Source: Nostoc sp. 106C
Lineage (GTDB): Bacteria; Cyanobacteriota; Cyanobacteriia; Cyanobacteriales; Nostocaceae
DNA length: 64,000 nucleotides
Direction: 5' to 3'
Assembly: GCF_002154725.1 (NCBI RefSeq)
Contig: NZ_MTAW01000077.1
Location: forward strand, 1 to 64,000
Positions within the stretch are counted from its first letter, which is position 1. Each line of letters opens with the position of its first letter. Position numbers and translations under genes: made by a program. Positions 37,898 to 46,035 of the stretch are shown in pieces. The notes below the pieces were generated by a model, which saw only the letters and a list, made by a program, of their open reading frames with translations, was not told the origin of the DNA and searched no databases.

Positions 37898-39150
37898 TAA
37901 AATCTAAAATTCGCCGATGAAGCAAAAGAGTATAATGGCAGCGTTACTGTTACTGTTGTGCCTATATCCTGGTGGCTTTCTATTTTAATTTGTCCCCCAT
38001 GAAGATCTACGCACTTTTTCACAATCGCAAGACCCAGCCCTGTGCCTTGAGTTGTTCCCACATTACTGGCGCGATAAAAAGTTTGAAATAGATGCGGTTG
38101 ATCCTTGAGAGGAATTCCTCTGCCTTGGTCTTGGACTTGAAAGGTTGCGATATCATCCTGACAAGTCAAATCAAACAAAATATTGCTCTGTTGAGGAGAA
38201 TACTTAATAGCATTAGAAAGTAAATTGGTGAAGATACAATTGAGTAACTCTTCATCCATTACGGCTGTGATACATTCTCCTTGAGAAGTAAAAATGATAT
38301 TGTGCTGACTACCTGTACTGATTTGAAAAATTTCTGTAAGTTCGCTGCAAAAATTGTTTAAATTCAAAGGTTGAGGATACAGTTCTAGTTTAGATGCTTC
38401 AGTTCTGCTCAAGAATAATATCTCATCTAAAAGCTCAAGGGTCTGGTTAATGGCTTTTTGAATGCGAACAAAGTATTTAGCGCGGCGTTCGTCAGTGAGT
38501 TTATCGTTGTTATGTTCTAGGATTTCTATTGCTGTGCGAATCGTGGTCATGGGAGTACGGAACTCGTGGGAAACCATTGCGACAAAGTTTGACTTTAGCT
38601 CGTTGAGTTCCTGCTCTTTTGCTAACGCTTGACGGCTACGTTCTTCACTCTCCCGTAGCTTGTTGAGAATTTCGCCCCGTTCAATAGCGTAACGAATTGC
38701 ACGCACTAACCGTTGGATAGTAATCTGGTCTTTGACAAGATAGTCTTGTGCACCTTCGCTCATGGCTTGGAGTGCTAAATCTTCATTATCAAGCCCGCTT
38801 AATACCACAACTGAAATATCAGGTACTGCTGCCCGATATTCTTTTACCGTATCTAATCCAGTAGAGTCGGGGAGGTGGAGATCTAACAAAACGACATCGA
38901 ATCTGTGTTCCCTAAAACTTTCCTGTTGAGAGTCATCTGAAATTTGCCTAGTACTTTCTCTACTAATATCTATTGCCTCAGATAACCGTTCAACATGGGT
39001 CATCTGCCATTCTCCCGGATTTGCACGCGACAAAACCTGACGGAGCAGCATGGCATCAGTAGGGCTATCTTCTACCAATAGGATGTGAATTATGTTCTTT
39101 TCCATAGGTAGGGTTTGCTCGATTTGGTAGATAATCTCCTTGTTTCCCAT
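37897..39150 (-). CDS. Receiver-histidine kinase hybrid
   Basis: 417 residues. A receiver (about 20-150) has LLVEDSPTDAMLL, LLDLHLPDSTGLD (phospho-Asp) and YLVKDQIT. A coiled segment follows, then HisKA with MVSHEFRTPMTTIRTAI (phospho-His), and HATPase_c with NLLSNAIKYSP (N-box), QDQGRGIP and GTGLGLAIVKKC. There is no sensor domain, so input is through the receiver. The ATG at 39150 gives a 15-residue lead; a second ATG at 39105 is equally plausible. The last residues (NFRF) are encoded by DNA belonging to the 3' repeat. It is the last gene of a three-gene minus-strand set. Confidence 0.92.
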   Translation of the reverse strand: MGNKEIIYQIEQTLPMEKNIIHILLVEDSPTDAMLLRQVLSRANPGEWQMTHVERLSEAIDISRESTRQISDDSQQESFREHRFDVVLLDLHLPDSTGLDTVKEYRAAVPDISVVVLSGLDNEDLALQAMSEGAQDYLVKDQITIQRLVRAIRYAIERGEILNKLRESEERSRQALAKEQELNELKSNFVAMVSHEFRTPMTTIRTAIEILEHNNDKLTDERRAKYFVRIQKAINQTLELLDEILFLSRTEASKLELYPQPLNLNNFCSELTEIFQISTGSQHNIIFTSQGECITAVMDEELLNCIFTNLLSNAIKYSPQQSNILFDLTCQDDIATFQVQDQGRGIPLKDQPHLFQTFYRASNVGTTQGTGLGLAIVKKCVDLHGGQIKIESHQDIGTTVTVTLPLYSFASSANFRF

Positions 39151-39319
39151 CTGTTACTAAGCATTCACAGGTGCTCGTTAAGATTAAATACAGACTTATC
39201 TGTGCTTATTAATCTTTGTATGCATTTATCTATAATTTATTAATTTTTCGTTACATTATCTCTGGGGGGCAAATGGCTGTAATTTTGTAGTTTACCTGCG
39301 AGAAAAGAAATTTTCAAAC

Positions 39320-39769
39320 CTACTGCTCTCGTGGTAACGCTACTGCTGCTAGCCAGAAATCTTTAATCAATTGCACAACCTGGATAAATTGGTAAACATC
39401 AACAGGTTTGGTTACGTAGCAATTAGCACTAAGATTATAAGAGCGAAGAATATCCTGGTCGTCTGTAGAGGTTGTGAGGATCACAACAGGAATACATTTG
39501 AGATGGGGGTCTAATTTGACTTCTGTTAGGACTTCACGTCCATCCATACCTGGCAGATTTAGATCAAGCAAGATTAAATCTGGGCGAGGAGCATTGACAA
39601 ATTCACCTTGCTGCTGTAAATAGTTCATCGCCGTTTCGCCATCTTCAACCCAGTGCAAATTGTTGGCAATTTTGGCATTCTGGAAGCCTTTGATGGTCAG
39701 GTTAGCATCGCTAGGAGAGTCTTCAACTAGCAAAATTTCAATGCATCGGAATGCTTGGTTATTAATCAT
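39320..39769 (-). CDS. Rcp1-like single-domain response regulator
   Basis: A 149-residue stand-alone receiver of the type paired with phytochrome-like kinases. It has [17 protein letters not shown], a phospho-acceptor Asp in [16 protein letters not shown], the switch region [13 protein letters not shown] and [12 protein letters not shown]. It lies between the CHASE3-PAS kinase (46 bases upstream) and the receiver-kinase (169 bases downstream), so it is the likely carrier of phosphate between them. Confidence 0.93.
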   Translation of the reverse strand: MINNQAFRCIEILLVEDSPSDANLTIKGFQNAKIANNLHWVEDGETAMNYLQQQGEFVNAPRPDLILLDLNLPGMDGREVLTEVKLDPHLKCIPVVILTTSTDDQDILRSYNLSANCYVTKPVDVYQFIQVVQLIKDFWLAAVALPREQ

Positions 39770-39814
39770 TCTAAGTATTAATTATAAATATGGCATACAC
39801 TTTATACAGTACAG

Positions 39815-42010
39815 TTATTTTTCATTGAGGGTAAAATAAAATCTTGTTCCTGCTCCAAGCTGAGATTCTGCCCAAATGCGACCACCGTGTCGCTCAACAA
39901 TTTTTTTGCAGATAGCTAGACCGATACCTGTACCGGCAAATTCCCGACGGGTATGCAGGCGTCGAAAGACTTCAAAAATACGTTCCAGATATTGAGGCTT
40001 AATACCGATGCCATTATCTTGGATACAAAAGAGCCATTCAGATTTAGCTTCAAGGTTTTCCGCTCCCTTGACTGCACCGATGTGAATTTGGGGCGACTCC
40101 CTTTGGCGAAACTTGATGGCGTTACCGATGAGATTTTGAAATAATTGCAGTAGTTGGGTTTTGTCAGCATGTACAGTAGGCAAAGAGTCACGGGTAATGA
40201 TAGCCTTGCTTTCAGCGATCGCTACTTGTAAATTACTTAGTGCTTGATTGAGTACGATATTGCAGTCAGTAGGGACAAATGCTTGACCGCGAGTTCCCAC
40301 ACGGGAATAAGCAAGCAAATCTTGAATTAACTGCCGCATCCTGGTTGCCCCATCCACAATGTAAGCCAAGTATTCCTGCGCCGACTCGTCTAGAAGCTCT
40401 TGATATTCTTGTCCTAACAATTGGCTATAGCCAGCCACGGCGCGTAATGGTTCTTGTAAATCGTGAGAAGCCACATAAGCAAACTGCTCTAATTCTTGGT
40501 TAGAGCGTTTGAGATCCTCATTCAGCTTATATAATTCCGCTGTTCGTTCCGCAACTTTGATTTCTAACTCTGCTTTTGCCTGTTGCAGAGCCTCATCAGC
40601 GAGTTTTCTCTCGGTAATATCGGTGTGAGTACCTACCCACTCTATAATCTGCCCATTTCCATCTAATACAGGAATCGCACGTACAGCAAAAAATCGATAG
40701 CTACCATTAGCCAACTGCACGCGATGTTCTAGGTTATAAAGACTTGTCTCTGCCAGTGCTTGATTCCACAAACGCTCCGTGAATTGTCGATCTTCAGGAT
40801 GAATTGCATCCAGCCAACCCCATCCCTTGACTTCTTCTTCACTTTGCCCAGTCAAATTTATCCAAGAGGAAAATTCTTTGGGTAACCCGTTAGCATCTGC
40901 TATCCAAACAGCTTGAGCAGTGGCAATTACCAGTGAGCGATAACGTTTTTCACTCTTTTCTATCGCTATTTCTGCAAGTTTGCGACGGGTGATATCTTGA
41001 AAAAAAATTGATAGTCCTTCCTCTGAGGGATAAATACGATTTTCAAACCAGCGATTCCAAGGTGGATAATATTCCTCTATTTCAATGATTTGCTGTTCGG
41101 CTACAGCCTGGTAGTAAGCATGATAGAACTTTTGTCCCACACCTTCGGGGAATTCCTCCCAAATGTTTTTGCCAATTAGTTCTGTAGGGCAACGGTTAAA
41201 AACTTGTCCTGCTCTTTGATTAACGTAGGTGTAACACCAATTGCGATCGAGGGCAATGAAAGCATCCGAAACTGTTTCTAAAATATTGGCTAATTGTGCT
41301 TTTGCGGCTTGCTTTTCTAGATGAATAGCTTCTTCTGATAATGCCTTATTGATTAAAATTTGTTTATGTAATAAAAGATAAACCAGTATTAGTAGAGCAA
41401 AACTCAAGCCATATCCAACACTAATTACAATGATAATTTGAGTAACTCTATAATTTGTTAATGCTGTCCGCTTCTGCAATAAATTTTTCTCTTCATTCTC
41501 TATTGCTTGGCTAATTCTCTGAAGTTGTTGGCTGATTAAATTATCTTCATTTGTAATAATGATTTTGGTTGCCCCATCTGAAGTATTTTGGTTTAGAAAT
41601 TTGATTGATTCTTCAAATAAATTAAATCTTCGATCAATCAAGGGTTTAAGTGCATCTAATCGGCGTTGTTGATTTGGGTTATCCCTGGTTAACTGGCGCA
41701 ATGCTTGAAATGCCTGATAAACTTCCTGCTTGTTTGCCCCATAATTTTTTAGATACTCTGCCTTACCAGTGAGAACATAACCCCGTTTTTCACTTTCGGC
41801 ACTCAGAAATCCATGATTTAAATCATCGAGGATATTTAAAGTTTGATTGGTATGAATTACCCATCGTTGATCTTCATTCAGCTTTTGCACACTCCAGTAG
41901 GAAGCTGCGCCTACACTACATAACAGCAGTAGTGCCAAACTAAAACCACCTGCAATAAATTTTTCTGTTAATCTGTTCATCGCATATTCACAGGAGCGTT
42001 GCCGAGCCAT
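39815..42010 (-). CDS. CHASE3-PAS sensor histidine kinase
   Basis: 731 residues from the ATG at 42010, or 721 from the Met at 41980. TM1 lies at about 17-39, followed by a CHASE3 domain (about 45-185) with TNQTLNILDDLNHGFLSAES and EKRGYVLTG. TM2 lies at about 190-215. Two PAS domains follow (about 240-345 and 355-475) with WVGTHTDITERKLA, then a coiled coil, then HisKA with ASHDLQEPLRAVAGYSQLL (His). HATPase_c has NLIGNAIKF, DNGIGIKPQY and GTGIGLAICKK. This kinase module is of the cyanobacterial-phytochrome type. The signal is unknown. It is the first gene of the three-gene set. Confidence 0.93.
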   Translation of the reverse strand: MARQRSCEYAMNRLTEKFIAGGFSLALLLLCSVGAASYWSVQKLNEDQRWVIHTNQTLNILDDLNHGFLSAESEKRGYVLTGKAEYLKNYGANKQEVYQAFQALRQLTRDNPNQQRRLDALKPLIDRRFNLFEESIKFLNQNTSDGATKIIITNEDNLISQQLQRISQAIENEEKNLLQKRTALTNYRVTQIIIVISVGYGLSFALLILVYLLLHKQILINKALSEEAIHLEKQAAKAQLANILETVSDAFIALDRNWCYTYVNQRAGQVFNRCPTELIGKNIWEEFPEGVGQKFYHAYYQAVAEQQIIEIEEYYPPWNRWFENRIYPSEEGLSIFFQDITRRKLAEIAIEKSEKRYRSLVIATAQAVWIADANGLPKEFSSWINLTGQSEEEVKGWGWLDAIHPEDRQFTERLWNQALAETSLYNLEHRVQLANGSYRFFAVRAIPVLDGNGQIIEWVGTHTDITERKLADEALQQAKAELEIKVAERTAELYKLNEDLKRSNQELEQFAYVASHDLQEPLRAVAGYSQLLGQEYQELLDESAQEYLAYIVDGATRMRQLIQDLLAYSRVGTRGQAFVPTDCNIVLNQALSNLQVAIAESKAIITRDSLPTVHADKTQLLQLFQNLIGNAIKFRQRESPQIHIGAVKGAENLEAKSEWLFCIQDNGIGIKPQYLERIFEVFRRLHTRREFAGTGIGLAICKKIVERHGGRIWAESQLGAGTRFYFTLNEK

Positions 42011-42186
42011 TCATCAGATTTAGTTTCAATGGCAAGCTGTTAATAACATCCTCTATACGATGGTACAACGAGAAAGTTCCAAGAATATATTGAATTATTC
42101 AACAGTGGAGGCTGTTCTGGATTTTGAGATGGCGATCGCACGTAAGCTAGATTAATTGATGATGGGGTAGCAAGGGCGATCGCATC
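42011..42186. other. Intergenic spacer upstream of the CHASE3 kinase
   Basis: First part of a 337-base gap. It contains two HIP1 octamers (near 42133 and 42177) and presumably the promoter of the minus-strand kinase set. No gene is seen; the rest of the gap is the nested palindrome. Confidence 0.4.
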
Positions 42187-42300
42187 TTATCCAGCAAAAC
42201 AAAATAAATTTCAGTCAAGCTTTTCTATGCAATGAAAATGAGTGGAAAATTGCGCTCTCATCGACAATTTCCACTCGGGTTTTGCTGAATTGGGATAAAC
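42187..42300. repeat. Nested palindrome
   Basis: CAGCAAAAC (42192-42200) pairs with GTTTTGCTG (42279-42287), enclosing GAGTGGAAAATTG (42240-42252) and CAATTTCCACTC (42265-42276). The fold could be a fold-back repeat or a structured RNA. It also lies just past the 3' end of the small gene at 42348. Confidence 0.55.
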
Positions 42301-42347
42301 AGAAAAATGCCTTATTTGGCTAGGTCAGTTTTACCGTTTGAGGCTAA

Positions 42348-42548
42348 TTAACGAGATTCAGTGCCTTGATTGGGGCTACCTGCTACATTATCTTCACCAG
42401 GTGCTTCTGGTTTAGCAGTTTGTCTAGCATCACTTTGTTCAGCGTCGCCAGTTTTACGAATACTATCTTCAAGGGGTGTTTGATAGCCACCAGAAGCGGA
42501 AGGTGTAGTATCTTCACTATTGGATTTTTGCTTTTGTTCTTCAGACAT
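42348..42548 (-). CDS. Small, very polar, probably disordered protein
   Basis: A 66-residue protein (MSEEQKQKSNSEDTTPSASG) with no hydrophobic core. It is rich in Glu, Ser, Thr, Pro, Gly, Asn and Gln and has no Cys or Trp. GGAGCT lies eight bases before the ATG. Such hydrophilic small proteins are often stress or desiccation related in cyanobacteria, but I recognise no family and assign no function. Confidence 0.65.
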   Translation of the reverse strand: MSEEQKQKSNSEDTTPSASGGYQTPLEDSIRKTGDAEQSDARQTAKPEAPGEDNVAGSPNQGTESR

Positions 42549-42854
42549 ATTTAAAGCTCCTGTGATTTGTTATTAACATTTTAAGAACAACAGGAATGAA
42601 AATTTATCTATCTAGAATATAGTTGTGTCTGCTTTATCCCTCTATCGGAAGTAATGTTTAGTAATATCTTTTGGTAAATCGAAACCGCTTTCAGTAGCTA
42701 AGAAGTAACGTCAAAGCAGATTATAGGCAATCATTTACTCAATATTCCTAGAGCATTGATTGAGATATAACTACTATTTATAAGTAAATTCTGAGTGCCT
42801 TTGAGTAAGTAGTAAAGTGTAATTTATGCAAGATAAATTATATAAGTAGAATTA
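42549..42854. other. Intergenic region between divergent genes
   Basis: About 300 AT-rich bases that should hold the promoters of both neighbours. I see no operator, repeat or RNA gene in it. Confidence 0.4.
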
Positions 42855-43361
42855 ATGCAACAGAGCAATTTAGCTTTACCGTCTGAATTTGTCCTCCGCA
42901 AGGCAACGTCTGAGGATAATTGGCCGATTCGATTGTTGGTATTATCTGCGAAACTCGACCCAACTCAATTACGTTGGCAGCAATTTTGGGTAATTGAATG
43001 CGATCGCAAGTTAGTAGCTTGCGGACAGCTACGTAACTTTTTAGATACTCAAGAACTAGGTAGTTTGGTTGTTGCACCGACTTGGCGAGGTCGTGGTTTG
43101 GGCAGTTTTCTGACACAGCATTTGATCTCTACAACCACTCAGCCTTTATATTTGGAATGTCTAGGTCAGCGATTAGCACAGTTTTACAGTCGCTTTGGCT
43201 TTGTACCCGTTGCTTTTGAAGATTTACCGCGATCGCTCAAGCCTAAGTTTCGATTGTCGGAGTTAGCTAAAAAGCTGATTCGAGTTCCTGTAGTATTCAT
43301 GCACTATCAACAAACAGAAGCGGGGAATCGCGCCAAACTCCCGCGAACAGAAGAAATCTAA
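42855..43361 (+). CDS. GNAT family N-acetyltransferase
   Basis: A 168-residue single GNAT domain. FVLRKATSEDNWPIRLLVL opens the fold. The acetyl-CoA site is LGSLVVAPTWRGRGLGSFL (R/QxxGxG/A as RGRGLG), followed by YLECLGQRLAQFYSRFGFVPV. The C-terminal 30 residues are basic. The substrate cannot be deduced. It ends 12 bases from the convergent methyltransferase gene. Confidence 0.9.
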   Translation: MQQSNLALPSEFVLRKATSEDNWPIRLLVLSAKLDPTQLRWQQFWVIECDRKLVACGQLRNFLDTQELGSLVVAPTWRGRGLGSFLTQHLISTTTQPLYLECLGQRLAQFYSRFGFVPVAFEDLPRSLKPKFRLSELAKKLIRVPVVFMHYQQTEAGNRAKLPRTEEI

Positions 43362-43373
43362 GTTCAACAGCTA

Positions 43374-43994
43374 TTAATCCAAGACTGATTTAGCAAAAAT
43401 TGTCAGCAGCACAGGCCCTAATAAATAGTAGTGACCGACACAAGCTAATCCAGCAGACGCACCCATCAGTTCCCGTTGATCGGGGCTGTAAAGCCTAACT
43501 TTGCCAAGCGAACCCAACGTCAGATGCAGTTCTGCCTTACTTTTAAAAGTGGTGTCCACTAAATAGAAGCGTCCACCAGGGGAGAGTACCCGCGCTACTT
43601 CGTGCAAAATCTGTTTGGGTTCTAAATAGTGTAAGAAACTTATAGTGTTAAAAACAGCGTCAAACTGACCGTCAGCAAAGGGAAGAGACTCAGCCTTACC
43701 TTCAACATAAATCAAACGCGGACGATGGCGGTTACTTTGTCTGGCTACTCGCACCATTTCCGGAGATAAATCCAATCCAGTACCGCGCAAATCAGGAAAT
43801 TTAGTAGCGAGGCGATCCAACAAGCGTCCAGTACCACAACCCAGATCTAGTACATGAGGTTGAGGTGGTAAATCAACGTATTCTAGCAACCGTTTGTGGA
43901 TGCTTTGGTAAAACACTGATGGTAAAAGCCAATCGTAGCTTGGTGCCCAGATGTCAAAAACTTGCTTTTTGTTACTGATAAAGTCACGAGTCAT
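43374..43994 (-). CDS. Class I SAM-dependent methyltransferase
   Basis: About 206 residues from the ATG at 43994 (MTRDFISNKKQVFDIWAPSY). The frame continues 26 codons upstream to a TTG, which is a poorer start. The SAM-binding motif is VLDLGCGTGRLLDRLA, followed by GTGLDLSPEMVRVAR, AESLPFADGQFDAV and LSPGGRFYLVDT. This is the Methyltransf_11/UbiE-like group. The C-terminus (ASAGLACVGHYYLLGPVLLT) is hydrophobic, hinting at a lipophilic substrate such as a quinone or lipid. The acceptor is unproven. Confidence 0.88.
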   Translation of the reverse strand: MTRDFISNKKQVFDIWAPSYDWLLPSVFYQSIHKRLLEYVDLPPQPHVLDLGCGTGRLLDRLATKFPDLRGTGLDLSPEMVRVARQSNRHRPRLIYVEGKAESLPFADGQFDAVFNTISFLHYLEPKQILHEVARVLSPGGRFYLVDTTFKSKAELHLTLGSLGKVRLYSPDQRELMGASAGLACVGHYYLLGPVLLTIFAKSVLD

Positions 43995-44537
43995 CTGTTT
44001 TCGCAGCTTTTTTATATTTACAGCCTCAGTGAAAAAGTTTAAGCTGCGCCTCCAACAATGAACAAAGGACAAGGAGTCAGGATTGAAAAATTAGCAACAG
44101 TCAAGGCTTAATTAGTTATTCCTTCCTTGTCTTCCTTATTCTGTACTCTAGCCTAAAGCTAGCACTTGTGCATCTAGGCATAAACGCCCAATCAAGTTCG
44201 GATAAGCCTACCCAAAAACCGCTAATTTAGCGTGGCAAATTTATCTGAAGACGATAGGATAGCGATCGCACAATTAAAAATCCCTATCCACAAGGAACAC
44301 AGCACTAAATTAGATCCAAAAACAACTGATAGGCGCAGCGCAGCAAATCATCCGGAATGCAGAGAATTGATTGTGTAGTCAGATTTGTCACAAAAAGAGA
44401 AATGCAACCACAACAGAACTAAGTAAAAACTCATAATGGTCTGCATAAAACTCAATTATCTAGCGTATAAATTTATAGGGATGAAAATCCAAACAATTAA
44501 GCGAACTTTGCAATTATAAATTATTAGGAGAAAAATT
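43995..44537. other. Intergenic region before the Mo-nitro_C-like gene
   Basis: About 540 bases with one HIP1 octamer near 44263 and no credible ORF. TTAGGAGAA supplies a strong ribosome binding site just before the ATG at 44538. Confidence 0.45.
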
Positions 44538-44825
44538 ATGACATGCCTTACACAAATTCTGTTAAATCACGACCTACTTTATCCAGTACGTGAATGGTTA
44601 GAAGGAATAGAAATTCATAACCCTAAACTAGCTCATTTCTTGTGCAAAGCCATTCCTGCCCAATGCCCGTTTGAACGAGACATCAAAATCTTTGGTCGGA
44701 AGTTAGTTCACATTCCACCGATGTGTAAGTTAAATCCTCTTTACGAACAAGTAGTAACTTTGCGTTTTAAAGCTCTCTGTTTTCTTGCGGATGAATGTGG
44801 TGAAGATGTCGCAGTCTACTGCTAA
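44538..44825 (+). CDS. Mo-dependent nitrogenase C-terminal-like small protein
   Basis: A 95-residue soluble protein with AGGAG upstream. It has the layout of the cyanobacterial family annotated as Mo-dependent nitrogenase C-terminal (Mo-nitro_C): a helix VREWLEGIEIHNPKLAHFLC, AIPAQCPFERDIKIFGRKLVHIPPMCKLNP, and a helix VTLRFKALCFLADECGED. Cysteines recur (about 4, 36, 43, 63, 82, 87, 95). Despite the family name these are stand-alone proteins with no demonstrated nitrogenase role. It is followed by the OmpR-type regulator in the same direction, about 190 bases away. Confidence 0.8.
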   Translation: MTCLTQILLNHDLLYPVREWLEGIEIHNPKLAHFLCKAIPAQCPFERDIKIFGRKLVHIPPMCKLNPLYEQVVTLRFKALCFLADECGEDVAVYC

Positions 44826-45012
44826 ATATCCATGCTTTTGTGATGTAGCAGTCATAGGGAACCGCAGATTTACGGTTGTTACGTACTTAGAACTATACTA
44901 AGCTGACGGAGTACTATTTAGATGTCTAACTATTTAGTAGTTAGTACCTCTCGAAAACTTGCCGAATCTGTATCTCTGTAACTATATCCTGCTGAAATTA
45001 TCAACATCATCT

Positions 45013-45687
45013 ATGACGCACATCTTACTGGTTGAAGATGAAGTCAAACTCGCTCGATTTGTAGAATTGGAACTGAATTATGAGGGTTATCAAGTCAGTG
45101 TTGCTTACGATGGATTAACTGCCATTGCCGCAGCACAGAAGTTGCATCCTGATTTAGTAATTTTAGAATCGATGTTACCAGGTTTATCGGGGTTGGAAAC
45201 TTGCCGCCGCCTGCGAAGTACTGGCGATAAAGTCCCTATAATTTTATTAACTGCCAAAGATGAAGCAAGCGATCGCATTGCAGCCCTAGACGCTGGTGCT
45301 GATGATTATCTACCTAAACCCTTTTGTGCCGAAGAGTTAGTGGACAGAGTCCGTAACCATTTGCGCAGAATCCAGCAAACAGACGTTGCAGATATCTTAG
45401 AATTTGAAGATCTGAGATTGAATCGTCTTACAAGGAAAGTGTACCGTGGTCAACGGTTAATTGATTTAACCGACCAAGAATTTGATTTACTGGAATATTT
45501 ACTTATTCATCCACAACAGGTAATTACAAGCGATCGGATTCTAGAAGAAGTCTGGAGTCATGACTTTATAGGCGATTCTAAAATAATTGAAATTTATATT
45601 CGCTATTTACGCCAAAAGCTCGAAGCCAATAACGAAAAGCCTCTCCTTCAAACCGTGCATGGTATCGGCTACGTTTTAAATGCTTAA
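45013..45687 (+). CDS. OmpR-type response regulator (NrrA-like) with Glu in place of the phospho-Asp
   Basis: 224 residues from the ATG at 45013 (MTHILLVEDEVKLARFVELE); the frame opens 18 codons upstream. The receiver (about 1-118) resembles the NrrA/Rre37 group: YEGYQVSVAYDGL, STGDKVPIILLTAKDEASDR and ADDYLPKPF. At the phospho-acceptor site, where LVILDWMLPG is expected, it reads LVILESMLPG, so residue 52 is Glu (codon GAA at 45166-45168). The winged helix (about 125-224) has LTDQEFDLLEYLLIHP and EIYIRYLRQKLE plus GIGYVLNA and looks intact. The rest of the acid pocket (Glu8, Asp9) is kept. It may be locked in an active-like state or regulated without phosphorylation. Confidence 0.92.
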   Translation: MTHILLVEDEVKLARFVELELNYEGYQVSVAYDGLTAIAAAQKLHPDLVILESMLPGLSGLETCRRLRSTGDKVPIILLTAKDEASDRIAALDAGADDYLPKPFCAEELVDRVRNHLRRIQQTDVADILEFEDLRLNRLTRKVYRGQRLIDLTDQEFDLLEYLLIHPQQVITSDRILEEVWSHDFIGDSKIIEIYIRYLRQKLEANNEKPLLQTVHGIGYVLNA

Positions 45688-45834
45688 TTCTGACTCGTAC
45701 AGATTCCCTAAACTTCCTATTTTATGTCTGTTTAGGGGATCTTCTACTTTTAAGCAAAATTCAGATAATTAAACTCCTCTATTTTATAAGTGTTTTGAGA
45801 ATCTTGTGCTCTTAGGGATGTGCATGAAAATAAA
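45688..45834. other. Intergenic spacer (first part of a 348-base gap)
   Basis: AT-rich DNA after the response regulator gene. An imperfect repeat of the CTTCCTATTTTAT/CTCCTCTATTTTAT kind is visible, but nothing I can name. Confidence 0.35.
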
Positions 45835-45928
45835 GTACCAGATACCCAGGATCGTGGGTTTCGACTGCGCTCAACCCACTGGCTGAGCGTCGAGGGCTGA
45901 GCGAAGTCGAAGCCCGATCTTTTGGTAC
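45835..45928. repeat. Fold-back repeat
   Basis: The outer pair GTACCA (45835-45840) and TGGTAC (45923-45928) encloses GATC...GGGTTTCGACTGCGCTCA on the left and TGAGCGAAGTCGAAGCCCGATC-type sequence on the right (45850-45919). The arms pair with a few mismatches. Palindromes of this TCGACTTCGCTCAGC type are dispersed in many cyanobacterial genomes. Confidence 0.75.
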
Positions 45929-46035
45929 ACCATTTGATCGCAAGTCCCTTACCTAAAGCTCATGCAATTGAGATTTAATTATATTAGGATGCACAAAGTT
46001 GACTCTAGAGAACGATACTCAATATTAAAATCCCA

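Noticed and set aside
43995-44072. Upstream TTG start for the SAM methyltransferase
   Set aside because: TTG is a weak start and the added residues are not typical of the family; the ATG at 43994 directly precedes the conserved domain.
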